This document shows, in pieces, positions 25,931 to 37,987 of a stretch of 64,000 bases of DNA. The notes beneath the pieces are model-generated. The model searched no databases, was not told the origin of the DNA, and was given only the letters and a program-made list of their open reading frames with translations. This stretch comes from Cryptomeria japonica (taxonomy: Eukaryota; Streptophyta; Pinopsida; Cupressales; Cupressaceae): contig NC_081407.1 of assembly GCF_030272615.1 (NCBI RefSeq), forward strand, positions 148,675,744 through 148,739,743, in the 5' to 3' direction. Made by a program: the position numbers and the translations under genes. Within the stretch, counting starts at the first letter, position 1; each line of letters opens with the position of its first letter.

Positions 25931-28262
25931 ACATCAAATTTTGAACCTAAAGTCAAACCTTCATGGTGGAAGGATACTGAACATTGAGATTTCCATCAAG
26001 GGAAAGGACATAAGACAAGAAATTATCACAGATTGAAAGATCTTATTCAGGATATTATTGACCGAGGTGAAATCAAAATCGAAGGACATGACCCAAAAAA
26101 CAAAAACAATGATCATCTTATGTTAAAAAATCCACTTCCATCCCAAGATCAAAGGGGTCCTTCCACTTCAGGGAGAAACATAGATACCATTGATTATATG
26201 CAAGCCGCATATAATTACACTATGAGTCACCTATATAATGCCAGTCAACAAATTGCAACTATTACCATCAAACATCCCATCTCCACTTGCAATGTTGTTA
26301 CATGTCGCGACAAGATTACCATAAAAGCAGCTCCACAAGGCACCCCATCTATCCCAAAGTAGTATAACCTTGTGGAACAATTAGACAAAACACCCGCACT
26401 GATATCTATCTTAGAGCTATTGCGCCTATCTCCATCCCATAAAATAATCTTGAATCAAGCTCTCCAAGAGGCGCCAGTCCTTACAAATCTAAATATAGAT
26501 CAGTTCCAAACTATGGTTAGAAACCTAAGGTCATCACCTTGTCTCACTTTCTCTGAAAGTGACAACTCATCCTTCCAGCAACCTCACAATGCCTCACTCC
26601 ACATTGAAGGGTTTATCAACCAACATAGGATCAAGCGAGTCTTGATCAATAATGGAGCAGGCCTAAATATCTATACACTACAATTAGTCACAGCTCTGGG
26701 ATATGCAATTGAATCACTGGATCCCCACAAGAAAAAAGTCTATAATGATGCAAAGCATTCATCCAAAGGAGCTGTTGTGCTACCAATCCGAGTAGGCCCA
26801 GTGGTGAAACACATCACCTGTCAAGTTCTGGACCTTCCTCTGCCATACAATTTATTGTTAGGGAGACCTTGGATACACGCCATGCAAGCCGTTCCATCCA
26901 CCTACCATCAGTGTATCAAGTTACCGCATAATGGTGTAGAAATCACAATCATGGGTGATGCAAACCCCTTTGCATATTGTCACAATATAAGTCATCAACC
27001 AGAGATTACCGTGCCCAACAATAGAGAAGCCATCTCATCCACCTCATATATAAGTCCAGCCTCTCTTTCCAGTTCAAACACTACTATACCCAAGCAAGAG
27101 AAGCTCAAGATGAAAATAGTAGAGGAAGATCCTGGGGAATACAATCTCAGCCAACTCTTTTATGTTGAACAAATGCCCACTTCTCCTAGAACACATGGAA
27201 AACCTCAATGGTTACTTCAAATGTCACTGGTCAAGCCAGCATGTAGTTTGACGTCGTTCATCCTTGGAAAGAGTCAAGAAGAAGAAACCAGAGATGAGGG
27301 CTTAGCAGAATGGATCTATAAAGACCCAATCACCGCGGACATCCCACAAGCTAAGCTTCCCACAGATCAGTATGAAAAAGGCCTTCTCATTATGCAAAGA
27401 ATGGGTTATGATGTTCAGAGTGCTTTGGGACCTTGCAAGCAAGGAATACATGAACCACTGCAGTCGGAATTAAAGCCCAAAGATAACACAAGATTAGGCT
27501 TTCAAAAGGAGATCCTTCCTAAACTCAGATTCAAAGGGAAACCCAACAAACCACTCTATCAACCTATTACAAAGAGGTCACCTTTGGTTATATCAACAAC
27601 ACCACACACCACACCAACTGCCCCATTGAGGCTAAAAATCCCAACAAAACCATCTACAACACCAATCATCCCACCAATCAAACCAACAACCCCATCAGTA
27701 GTAGCAACCGCATCAACAACACCACTAGCAATATCAGAAACCCCAGCAGTATCTACAACACCGACAATTCCAGCAGAAGCAACAGATTCAACACTACCAA
27801 TACTCCCTGTATCAGATTCATTGATCCCTTTAATTCTTCTTGCAGTACCAATCATTCCATCTATCCAAGTACATCAGCTGATCACACCTGCAGTGTTTAA
27901 CTCAAAGGATATCCTAGTATGGTATAATAATCGAATATTGGAAAGCGACTTAAAGACCGACTCACATGAGTGGGAATTTGATTATGTCCAGCTTAATACT
28001 TTAGATGAGGAAGACACATCACTACCTCCACCTCGCAAAGACATCCCTGTTTACGGAGAAGCACAGATAAAGACCTCTTGGGTTCCTGAGCTAGAAAATT
28101 CTTCCACAGACCCTACGTCACATCCTACGCCTGATTCTGACAGGGAGAGTACCATCAACGACCTTCACCACAACGTATTAACCCTCACTAACACATCTAA
28201 TGAGCTTAACCTAATCGATGAGGTAATGCCCATTATCCATCCCGAACTCATCAAATGGAACT
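25931..28262 (+). pseudogene. Tat zinc-knuckle relic and aspartic protease region
   Basis: Starts with a nucleocapsid zinc-knuckle relic (FHQGKGHKTRNYH at about 25,992-26,030), in which the last cysteine position is Tyr and the first Cys is lost. An aspartic protease domain follows at about 26,600-26,930: HRIKRVLINNGAGLNI, then LPLPYNLLLGRPWIHAMQAV. The active-site Asp codon of the usual D-N-G-A motif is AAT (Asn) at 26,648-26,650. A long Thr/Pro/Ile-rich linker (27,560-27,860) separates it from reverse transcriptase; the frame is otherwise open for 630 codons from 26,372. In the family the enzyme cleaves the gag-pol polyprotein. Confidence 0.85.
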
Positions 28263-28318
28263 AGCCTAATCCTCCATGTCTTGACCATTTCCAAAATGAT
28301 GAGGCGATCATTGACTTT

Positions 28319-29638
28319 TTGGAACTGCGGGATCACATACCAAGCGGGGATCAAAAATCTGGATTCGCCATAGAACTTAATAGCACAGCATACTTCGGGG
28401 TGGATGCCAAACCTTTCAGCTGCAAAAATATAACAATAAAACATGGATCTTCCAGTGAAAACCACAATGTGGCACTGCTTGATCCCACAAAGTTAAAAAG
28501 AAAGAGCGTATCCAATGGTGAAAACCTCTCTGAGGTGCCCGAGGATGAAAGGTTTGACATTCTCCCCTCTAGTACACAGCAGGAACGATCAACAATTCTC
28601 ATTGAAAATACAAAAGAATACAATGTGGGGACTCCTGAAACTCCTCACCACATACATCTAGCATCTCTTTTAACTCCAAAGGAACAACCTAAGTTTGTTG
28701 AATTCTTCTAGAAGCACTAGATTAACTTTGCATGGTCATATGCTGACATGCCTGGTCTTGATCCTGATTTAGTCATGCATCACCTCACCGTCGCAGAAGG
28801 AGCCAAACCTGTCAAGTAGAAGCTTTGGAAGATGCACCCTTAGATTGTAGTACTCATCAAAGCAGAACTTAAGAAACTCCTGGATGTTGGTTTTATTAGA
28901 CCAATTGATTATGCGGATTGGATATCCAATATTGTGCCCATCAGGAAACCAAATGGGGGCATCCGTATCTGTACTGACTTCAGAGATCTGAACAAAGCAT
29001 GTCCTAAAGATGACTTCCTCCTACCAAACATCGACATAGTAGTGGACCTAACAGCAGGACATGCCATGCTTTCACTCATGGATGGCTTTTCAGGGTACAA
29101 TCAGATAAAGATCGCACTAGAGGATCAACATAAGACAACCTTTACATGTCCATGGGGCACATACTGCTGGAATGTAATGCATTTTGGTCTAAAGAATGCA
29201 GGAGCGACCTGTCAAAGAGCAATGACCACCATCTTTCATGACATGATGCATACCATAATGGAAGATTATGTTGATGACTTACTGGAAAAATCAACAACAA
29301 GAGAAGGTCATCTAGAAATATTAGAGAAAATATTTGGTAGACTAGAACAATATCATGTTCGACTCAACCCAAAGAAATGTGTCTTTGGAGTAACCTCAGG
29401 GAAGCTTCTACGATACATTGTCTCAAGCAAAGGCATTGAGGTCGATCCTGCAAAGGTCAAAGCAATCATGGATATGCCACCACCAAAGAATATCAGTCAG
29501 CTAAGGACATTACAAGGATGACTACAATCCATCCAAAGGTTCATTGCACAACTGGCAGATAAGTGTCACCCATTTACACACCTGTTACACAAGAACATCC
29601 GCTTTCAGTGGGATGCCAGATGCCAGCAAGCATTCCAG
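28319..29638 (+). pseudogene. Tat reverse transcriptase
   Basis: Same frame as the protease, with stops at about 28,709, 28,817, 28,841 and 29,519. Domain blocks: KAELKKLLDVGFIRP, VPIRKPNGGIRICTDFRDLN (about 28,934-28,993), SLMDGFSGYNQIKIA (about 29,073-29,115), FGLKNAGATCQRAM and the catalytic EDYVDDLLE with YVDD at 29,267-29,278, all in the order of Ty3/gypsy polymerases. The catalytic box is intact although the reading frame is not. The enzyme copies element RNA to DNA in virus-like particles. Confidence 0.93.
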
Positions 29639-30520
29639 ATGCTTAAAGACTATCTCATGAATATACCATTGCTGATCCCACCAGATCCGAGTAGATCTCT
29701 ATTGCTCTATATTTCAGCAACAAATACAACATTGGGTGTACTATTGGCACAACACAATGCAGAAGGGAAAGAGTGTGTTGTTTACTACATCTCTCACACA
29801 CTGGTTGGCTATGAACTCAATTACACACCTATTGAGCGAACTTGCCTAGCAGTAATCTTGGCAACTACTAAACTAAGGCACTATCTGTTGACACATAAAG
29901 TACAACTCATTGCAAAGATCGATCCACTCAAGTACTTACTCATCAAAGCAACATTGACAGGTCGCTTGGCCAAATGGGTGATGATTCTAAGTGAATTTGA
30001 CATCGAGTATGTGGACTGTAAGGCTATCAAGGGTCAAGTTATTGTAGATCAATTGGTCGATGCTCCCCTCATAGGCGATCATCCTCTCATTTCCAATTTT
30101 CCAGATGAAGAGATATTCATGATCACAACAACACAACCATGGAAACTATACATTGATGGTTCATACACTAGACATGGCTCAAGGGCAGGCATTCTGTTTA
30201 TCACACCTCAAGGTGACAACATCCCAAAGTCTTATCGGCTCACATTTCCATGCACAAACAACATAGCTAAATATGAGGCCTTGATCATAGGACTCGGGCT
30301 AGCCATACAATGGAAGTTACAAGAACTACAAGTATATGGCGACTCCCAACTGGTCATTCGACAAGCAACAGATGAATGTCAGACCAAGGATGATAAACTC
30401 ATGCCATACAAATAAATGGTGGACAAATTAAAGGTATCATTTACTACTATCACCTTTGAATAGATACCCAGGGACCAGAATCGAGCTGCTGACGCTATGG
30501 CTACCATTGCATCTCTCCTA
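29639..30520 (+). pseudogene. Dual RNase H of the Tat element
   Basis: First RNase H (about 29,690-30,060): LLLYISATNTTLGVLLAQ where the first catalytic Asp is Ser, then IERTCLAVI and LTGRLAKWVMILSEFDIEY; it is degenerate, as is usual in Tat. Second, added RNase H (about 30,140-30,510): KLYIDGSYTRHGSRAG, KYEALIIGLGLAI, VYGDSQLVI and NRAADAMAT, which show the four acidic residues D-E-D-D of an archaeal-type domain. One stop lies at about 30,413. Established knowledge: Tat elements gained this second domain. It removes RNA from RNA-DNA hybrids during replication. Confidence 0.9.
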
Positions 30521-31890
30521 GATCCTCCACAGAATTCAACACGCTACGAGTTCTTGGTCGAACAACTTTGGATTCCCGCTTATGATATCCTCGAATCTAA
30601 GATGATATGTCACCTTGTCAGTTCTGAATCCTCATGGTATGGTGAGTTCTACACCTACCTCTGCGATCACACACTTCCTCCTAACCAATCAAATAACCAA
30701 TATAAAACCTTCATTCGCCAAACCGCTCGATATACCATTATTGCTGAAACCCTATACCGACGTAGTCTTGATGGTACTCTCCTTCGATGTCTGGAACAAG
30801 ATGAGATAACAAAGGCCTTGGAAGAGGTACATGAAGGAATTTGTGGAACTCATGCAAGCGGTCAGTCACTAGCCAAGAAACTCTTGCGCACTAGATACTA
30901 TTGGCCATCCATGGAAAAAGACTCCTACTACTTTGTCAGAAAGTGCAAGAAATGCCAAGTTCATGGAGACCTGATACATGCACCAGCACATGAATTGCAA
31001 CCAATCATAACACCATGACCTTTTTGTGAATGGGGCCTTGACCTTGTGGGTAAAATCCATCCATCTTCATCCAACAACCACAAATTCATCGTTACCACTA
31101 CTGAATACTTCACAAAGTGGATTGAAGCTGTTCCACTTACCCAAGTCACCGGTAAGTAGATCACCTCATTCATCCTTAATTACATCATCTGCCAGTATGG
31201 TGTACCCATGTCCATCATACAGATAACGGTCTTCCTTTCAAGAATCAGGATGTCTGTGAACTCTGTGACAAGTTTCATATCCAACACTGCTATTCCATTC
31301 CCTATTACCCACAAGGAAATGGTCAGGCCAAAACATCAAACAAGAACATATTGAGAATCCTCAAGAAGACAGTCAATGATGCCAGTCATGATTGGCATGT
31401 TCAATTGAATCCAGCACTATGGGCATACCGAACTAGCATTCGAACCCTTATAGGCACAACTCCCTGCTCACTGGTCTATGGAGCAAAAGTCATCCTTCCT
31501 ATTGAGGTCGAGATACCATCTCTACGGGTTTCCTTGCATAATCTCATAGATGATGAAGCATACAAAGTCTCATGTCTCCAAGATTTAGAGCTACTTGATG
31601 AGAAACGACAAGCTACATACAATCACCTCAAGGCCTATCAACAATGCATGAGCAGAATCTATAATCATCGGGTTAGACCTCGTACATTTGAGGTAGGTGA
31701 TCTTGCTCTTCAAGAGAATCCTCATAACCAACCAAACAGAGAACATCAGGGAAAGTTTGAATCAAACTGGTTGGGTCCATATGTTATCACTATTGTATTT
31801 GGATCCGAGGCATATCGGTTGGCTACATCCGAAGGAGAACCACTAGCAGATCCGATCAACAGGATGCACCTCAAATGGTTTTATACCTAA
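30521..31890 (+). pseudogene. Tat integrase
   Basis: The N-terminal HHCC zinc domain is visible (HEGICGTHASG ... CKKCQVHGD, about 30,830-30,970). The core starts WGLDLVGKIH (about 31,030) after a stop at 31,016, another stop follows at 31,157, and a frameshift lies near 31,210, since TDNG at 31,219 is in the next frame. The third catalytic residue, normally Glu in NGQ-A/V-E, is Lys (AAA at 31,330-31,332). The C-terminal part (31,351-31,890) is open for 179 codons and ends in a GPY-type module (WLGPYVI ... INRMHLKWFY). There is no chromodomain, consistent with Tat. This copy cannot integrate DNA. Confidence 0.92.
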
Positions 31891-32147
31891 GTTGCGCAAA
31901 GCATTAGGCTCTCATACATACCAGAAAAACACCAAAAACATTCAAATAAATGTCCTGCAGAAAATAGTAAAGAAAAATCATGCATCCAAATGGTGAATAA
32001 CCACTCCGGTGGCACCTTGGGTAAGTACGATGGTGAAAACCTGGCAAACAGGTGCCACTCGTAAAGGCTATGGCTCCATTATCTTTCAGACTTGTTGCGA
32101 TAACATTCATTTCATCCATTCATCCATCTATCCAAACCATGTCTTGT
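31891..32147 (+). other. Short spacer after pol
   Basis: Non-coding spacer between the integrase stop and the TIR insertion at 32,148. No feature is supported. Confidence 0.6.
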
Positions 32148-33233
32148 TATTGGGTGAACTCACAAAGCTGGTTCCCACTTTCGCCAATGAAGGAAATTGG
32201 CGAAAGTGGAGAATTTCGTTTAGGGGGGGTTCGAGCGAAGTGGGGGTGTTCGAACAGACTACCCTTTGGGCTTCGAGCGAAGCCCCCACTTCGCTCGAAC
32301 CCACTCTTTCGAGTGAAGCACCTTAAATGCTTGATTATGTCATTTTTCAATTATATTGGGGGGGTTCGATCGAACCCCCCTAAAAATGGGGGGTTCGCTC
32401 GAACCCCCTTTCGTTCGAACCCCTTTTTTAACACTTCTCTGGAACTTTCTACATTTTTTTTGTAGATTTTTGGCCTTGAAACCTCTGGTTGAAGGCTCAA
32501 ATGGAATGATCTTGACAACCCAAAATGTAGTATTGTAGTCCTCAAAGCAAGCTTTCCAATGAATATAATATTATTACATATTGAGTTTATTATGAACTTG
32601 TTTTTTTAATTTTACCAAACATAGGTTTTTCACCAAACATGAACTTCTTTGTTCAACGCATTGGGAAAAATAGGAAACTAATTTAAAAAAATTCTGAAAA
32701 ATATCTAAGCCCCAGGTATTGATGTCTTCTTTCTAACAATTTTTTTTTTTTTGAATTTCAATATATATAGAACAAGTTATGTGTTCAAACTTAAACCTAT
32801 GTCGGAATTATGACTAGTCGGAATTCAAAACTTAATAAAATGAAAAATATTGAACATATCACTATCAAACCAACTGCAAGCCCTAGATATTGATGTTACA
32901 AACCAAAATTTGAAAGAATTGAGTTTTTATCATTTATAGAAAAAAAGTTATACGTTTCGGGAGGCACATCACTCTTAAAAAATGTAGTTTGTTGTAAAAA
33001 ACTACTTTTCGAGGGAGATGGAAAAATTTAAAAAAAATCCTTCAAAAGAATTTGAAAAAAATATATATAGAATTTAGAGACAAAATGCTACAAATCACTA
33101 ATTTACATCATCTTCAAATTCTTTATAGTTTAAAAGTTATAGTTGTCGGAAGTTGAAGATTATTTTAAAAGTGTTCATCTCAATGTCAAAAGTGGCAAAA
33201 AAGTGGGAACCATTATTGTGAGTTCACCCTATT
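32148..33233. mobile_element. 1.08 kb TIR element inside Tat, target duplication TATT
   Basis: Ends are inverted repeats of about 35 bp: GGGTGAACTCACAAAGCTGG followed by TTCCCACTTT and GCCA at 32,152, and the inverted form at 33,195-33,229 (about 30 of 35 positions agree). TATT flanks both sides (32,148-32,151 and 33,230-33,233). The interior is AT-rich except for a hairpin-rich GC block at 32,174-32,430. No transposase. The terminus aligns with that of the 4.7 kb element at 6,880 (GGGT-A/G-A...CACAAAG-A/C-TGGT), and both have a 4-bp duplication, so they are probably one family. It inserted after, or travelled with, the Tat element. Confidence 0.85.
32174..32430. repeat. Nested hairpin module
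   Basis: Contains a stem CCACTTTCGCCAAT / ATTGGCGAAAGTGG (32,174-32,207), a 19-bp inverted pair starting GGTTCGAGCGAAGTGGGGG (32,228-32,300), a perfect palindrome GGGGGTTCGATCGAACCCCC (about 32,363-32,382), and further TTCGCTCGAACCCCC copies to 32,420. Several frames cross it, but the symmetry, not coding, explains the sequence. Confidence 0.85.
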
Positions 33234-35393
33234 AATCTGCAATCAATGATAGTACTTCATGCATCTCGCATCCCGCTTTTTCATAGTCATGTCTAAACTG
33301 GGGGCAATGCCCTTAAATCTAGTTGATGGAAGTGGATTCTACATTACTTGTGATTCATTGAGTTCTTCATTCAAAACTATCTCACAAAATCCAAAAACAA
33401 AACAAAACATGATAACACATCAAAAATCAATCAAAAACATGGCAACACCTTGTACATACGTTTTTCAAAGCAGATGCCAAAGCAAACATTGTGAACAACT
33501 TAAACGATGACCACTTATCCAATCAACCAAACAATCAACAATCAACCCGCAAACTGTCTTAGCAAGGATGCATCATTCCTTACCAAAACAAAGACAAGAT
33601 CACATTTTCTTTGACAAGAAAATTTTGTTTAAGCTATCAAGTACTTGGTTGGTTTGTAGGTTATTTATTCATTTATATATTAGGTTCCTATGCTACTCCA
33701 GGATATCCACAAGTGATTAGAGTGGCCGGGATGGTTCCTAAGCATTGTTTGTATGGTCTTCTGTGAATTATTCCAATGAAGTTCTGGGGCATGTACTAAT
33801 GGTGTCTACATGGGAAGTTCACTAAGTTACGCGATCTTATGCAAAATAAAGTCATGGATCACTACGGCTTGCTAACTACAATGTATACCTCGACCATATG
33901 AGCATGAACCATTATGGAGGGTCCATATTCTTTATTCTTTATTTTATGTTGTTTGTTTGCAGGTACGATGCTCCATCCTTGGTTCCTACTGCCTCATCCA
34001 AGTTCGATATTATCATGCTCAATGATGAAAATAAAGCACTATGGATCATCATTAAATCTCATCTGTTAATATTGCATTCCGTTGCATGTCACCCATCCAT
34101 TTACTCGTTCATTATTCATATGCATGGTTTTGTATGCAAGAGTGAACAAAGTAAATATGATCAGTTATGTGAAAATTGAGTTGGTCTTGGATACAATCAC
34201 GATAGAGTTCTCTGATACATCATTAGTGCATCATGCACAAGTTTCAACAAACTTGCACTCATTATCATAAATCATTACATTTAGTCGCATTTGCATAGAG
34301 TGCATTTCATATCATTTAGTTGCATTTAAAAACATATAGTTCATTATCATTTATCATTATATCATTTCATCATTGCATAAACATGACATTTAGATTCATT
34401 TATACATTCCTCATCATTGCATTTACTATCATTATTAGCCATTACTATGCATTCATTTAGTGTCAGTTACCGATCATCATTTATCATCATTTAAAACACG
34501 TGTACCATGCATTTGTTTAGATTCCCATAGTTGCATACATTTATTTATCTATCCATTAGTTAAGTGCATTCATTTATCCATTTAGTATATTCTTATACTC
34601 ATTCAATTCATTTCATATCATTTAGGACTCATTACAATGCATTCAGTATCCTTTTAATTGCATTAAGGTGCAGCTATTCGTTACCCATGAGTTGCATTAT
34701 CATTTCACTTCATTATATTTTTTGCCATTTAGAATCATAACAAAAACCATTTGTTTCCACATAGGTTCATACATTATACATATGCATTCATTTAGAAATC
34801 ATCATTTAAACATTTGTACTTTACATTTGTTTATCCATATCACACTCATATAACAACCATCTAGATGCATTTGCATAAATAAATCATTCATTCAACACAT
34901 TATATCATAACATCATTGCATATCATTATCTCATTGTCTCATCAACATAAAATCCAAAGCACTATCATAATCATCATTTACATATGCATACATCATCATC
35001 ATAGCATTTACACACATAAGGCATGACATCAACAAATCATGCATATCAACCTACATCTACATGTTAGCATCCCATTAATACAAACATACATATAGCCATC
35101 ATGTAAGAATAAATCATCATGAAACATGCATAAACATAAGATCATCATATAGCGAGTACAAGTATCCATCTAAGCATAAACATAAGATCATCATCCTGCA
35201 TAAGCATCCATACATATCATCAACATGCATATCAACACAAAAAATGGGATCTCCTCATATATCATATCATATCGCCAAAAACATACATGTATCAGAGTAC
35301 AATGAATTCCAAAATATCGGCTACCAAGAGCCATCCAAGACAAAGTCCAAAATGACAATATCAAAGCATACAAGAATACTCTCTCAGATGCCA
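33234..35393. other. Non-coding spacer of Tat with ATCATT/GCATTTA-rich tract
   Basis: No gene recognised between the TIR element and the end of the antisense gene. From about 34,240 to 35,240 the plus strand is dominated by words such as CATTTAG, ATCATT, GCATTTA and CATAAACAT without a fixed period. It would form the 3' flank of the antisense PMD transcript and is of unknown role. Confidence 0.6.
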
Positions 35394-37343
35394 CTCTGAC
35401 TGGATGCTGCACCACCATCTCCCCCGCTAGCCCCCGCACCACCTGATCTATCTCTCCGTGGAGGACCCATCACCCCCCACTACTTTGCATCCTCTGAGAC
35501 CACTCTAATCTCTCCTGACGCATCTGTGAATAACTTAGTGCTTGTCGACTAGATGGAACCTCCTGCTCATATAGGCCCCGCCAGTAATCCACCTCTGCAC
35601 CTGCTCTTCGTACCTCCCTCGCCAATGCCTCCATAGACAACCCCTATCCCTGTACTCCCTCCAAGGCCCACACTCTCTCCTGTAACTGGATCACCTTGTC
35701 CATGACCTGATCTCTCTCCCGCAGCACTACAGTAAGCTTTGACTCGTGCAAATAGCTAAACATATCTAGTGGACACCTCTGCCTCCATATCCTCTAGTCG
35801 AGTCTGCAAAAATAGTATCATATGGTCTCGCAGATCTCCACTTGTAGCTCCCTCCCCCATATTCATAGGTGCCTCTCCAGTGGCTCCCTCCCTTGTATCC
35901 ATAGGTTCCTGTCCCTCACCTGCATCCCTGCCACCTAATCTCATGCCTCCCTGCATCAAAGGTCCCTAAGATAGCCGCACAGGCTACCCACCTCTCCCTC
36001 TCCGCTGTAATCATCCACCACCCCCCCTCCACCTTCGAATCCACCACCTCCTCCAAAACCCCCACCCCTCCTCCTCCTTCTCCTCCTCCTCCATCACCAC
36101 CTCCTCAATCCCCACCACCACCATCCCCTCTCCCTTGTCCACCTACTACTCTGCGACCTCCTCTCCTCCTTCGTCTCCATCCCCTATCCTCCTCAAAATC
36201 CGAAATCAGCTCTGCTGGATTTGATATCCACAGACTCGGATGTGCCACAATGTATTGAGTGTACTCATTTGACAGCCCTGCATCTACCACCCCCGATCTC
36301 ATATGCCACGGTCTCGCCTATAGTGTGCGGAACTCTGCTAATGCCTGATCATACGGTAATACTGGTCCCCATAAGTACCTCTCTCATACCACCTAGGCAT
36401 ACTCTCCAGAACCACTAGGCAATCCCATCCGCTGCCCAAATTGTCTCAAAACTCTGCCAGGAAGTTGTCTCTCCACATTGTAGGTTGTCTTACCAATGAG
36501 GTATCATGTCATGAACACATACGACAACGCCTTTGCATCATCCTCCCACGGCTCACACTCAATATATGGCCTCCAAATCACTGTATCCAAATCATCCAGT
36601 GCTTGTCGCCACCACTCTAACTTCCCCAGGTGGGCCCAACTCATCATACCTCCATACATGTATACATATGGTTGGTCCACTACTCGGAATCTCAGACTAA
36701 CTGGTCGGGTAATCGGTAAGTGCTCCCATGCCCAAATATGCAGCAACGTGATGTCCACTCCCAATGAGCCCACCCCTCGGTATGCTACCTCATGAAGATC
36801 TCGATATAAGTGTGATAGCACGCACGGTCCCCATGCAAACCGGGTCCCCTCTGTAATAATCTTCTCCATCACCTGACCCCACCCAACGACAAGTCCATGC
36901 AATTGTCGATCTGGACATAGCAGTCCCCTAACAATCCCTGATAGCACTACTGGTAATGGCTCATACAAGGCTGCTATATCCTCCCAGGCTATCGATCTGT
37001 CATCAATGAAGACATCCTCATCAAAATATCTATACACTGCTGTTGTCCCCTAAGCTCGATCATAGCTCACCAGCTCTCCTCGAATAGGAATGTACAGGAT
37101 GCGCCATATATCCTCTAGTGTCACTGTCATCTCCCCTTGCGCTAAGTGAAACGTGCATGTCTCACTATACCATCGCTCTGCCAATGCTGTGATCAACCCG
37201 CGATTCGTCCAAATCACGGGCATATACATAGCATCATACAGGCCTATCGCTGCAATGCAATCTACCTTAGCCTCTGTCAATCAATCACGCAACACCTGTG
37301 TGGTGGGATGCCTCTCGCGCATTTGTAAGATGCGAAGATCCTT

Positions 37344-37987
37344 CTACACATGTGCATTGACCATCATCATCAGTTGTTTTCTTTCAAACTTTCTTAAGTT
37401 TAAACCTAGACTATCAACATATACTTTGATCAAGTATCTTCGAGTCTCAACAGGTAAGCAATCATGGCAAACTTAGACTACAACATACATTTATCCTAAA
37501 TGACCTAAGTCTCATCAGGGCTGCTATAGTTCAAAACAACTCTCACCTCACATCTCCATCCATCCATCATTGGCATCAGGAGATTCTTGTTCAAACACAC
37601 CGGGGCATCTATTTTCTTACAGAAAAGCACTATTCTGAACACAACAACGCTAGTATGCTTTCAAAAGCGCTAAAACAACTATGCAATAGCGCTAAATCAA
37701 AAATAGCGCTACATTGCCTATACAATAGCGCTACCTCACAACAACAACACTCAATCAACTACTGAATAGCGCTAAACAAACAAAAGCGCTAAAGCAGCTA
37801 TACAATAGCGCTAGACTTGACAAAAGTGCTAAAACCACTATGCAATAGCATTATAGCGGCACAATAGCGCTAATATAGGTGACAACATCGCCAAAACACA
37901 GTTTTAGCGCTATTGTATTGACTCAACTTGGACTAAGCAAAAAACATACCAAAAATGCATGAAATTCAAAAATTCAAATTCACATAC
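37344..37987 (-). other. Candidate intron 1 of the antisense PMD gene
   Basis: Minus-strand GTATGTG donor at 37,987 and ACATGTGTAG acceptor ending at 37,344 bound 644 bases. Exon 1 ends after exactly 39 codons and exon 2 continues in the PMD frame, so the splice is phase 0. Most of the interval is the AGCGCT array. No transcript evidence is available here. Confidence 0.6.
37624..37915 (-). repeat. 20-bp-phased AGCGCT-(A/T)TTGT array near the 3' end
   Basis: On the plus strand, ACAATAGCGCTA / CAAAAGCGCTA copies occur near 37,624, 37,644, 37,664, 37,686, 37,704, 37,726, 37,767, 37,784, 37,806, 37,824, 37,845 and 37,864. Spacing is 17-22 bp, apart from one gap of about 41 bp holding a degenerate copy. 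One copy at 37,904 is in the other orientation. On the minus strand they read AGCGCTATTGT / AGCGCTTTTGT, the same motif and phasing as the leader array at 21,968-22,217. Confidence 0.9.

Noticed and set aside
27559-27855. Gly/Val-rich minus-strand frame
   Set aside because: Exact shadow of the Thr/Pro-rich linker in the Tat protease region.
32052-32545. Overlapping frames on both strands after integrase
   Set aside because: They cross the hairpin module of the 1.08 kb TIR element and owe their length to its inverted repeats.
33898-34270. Short open frames that might form an extra sense-strand gene of the Tat element
   Set aside because: No family match, biased composition and the same word bias as the surrounding non-coding tract.
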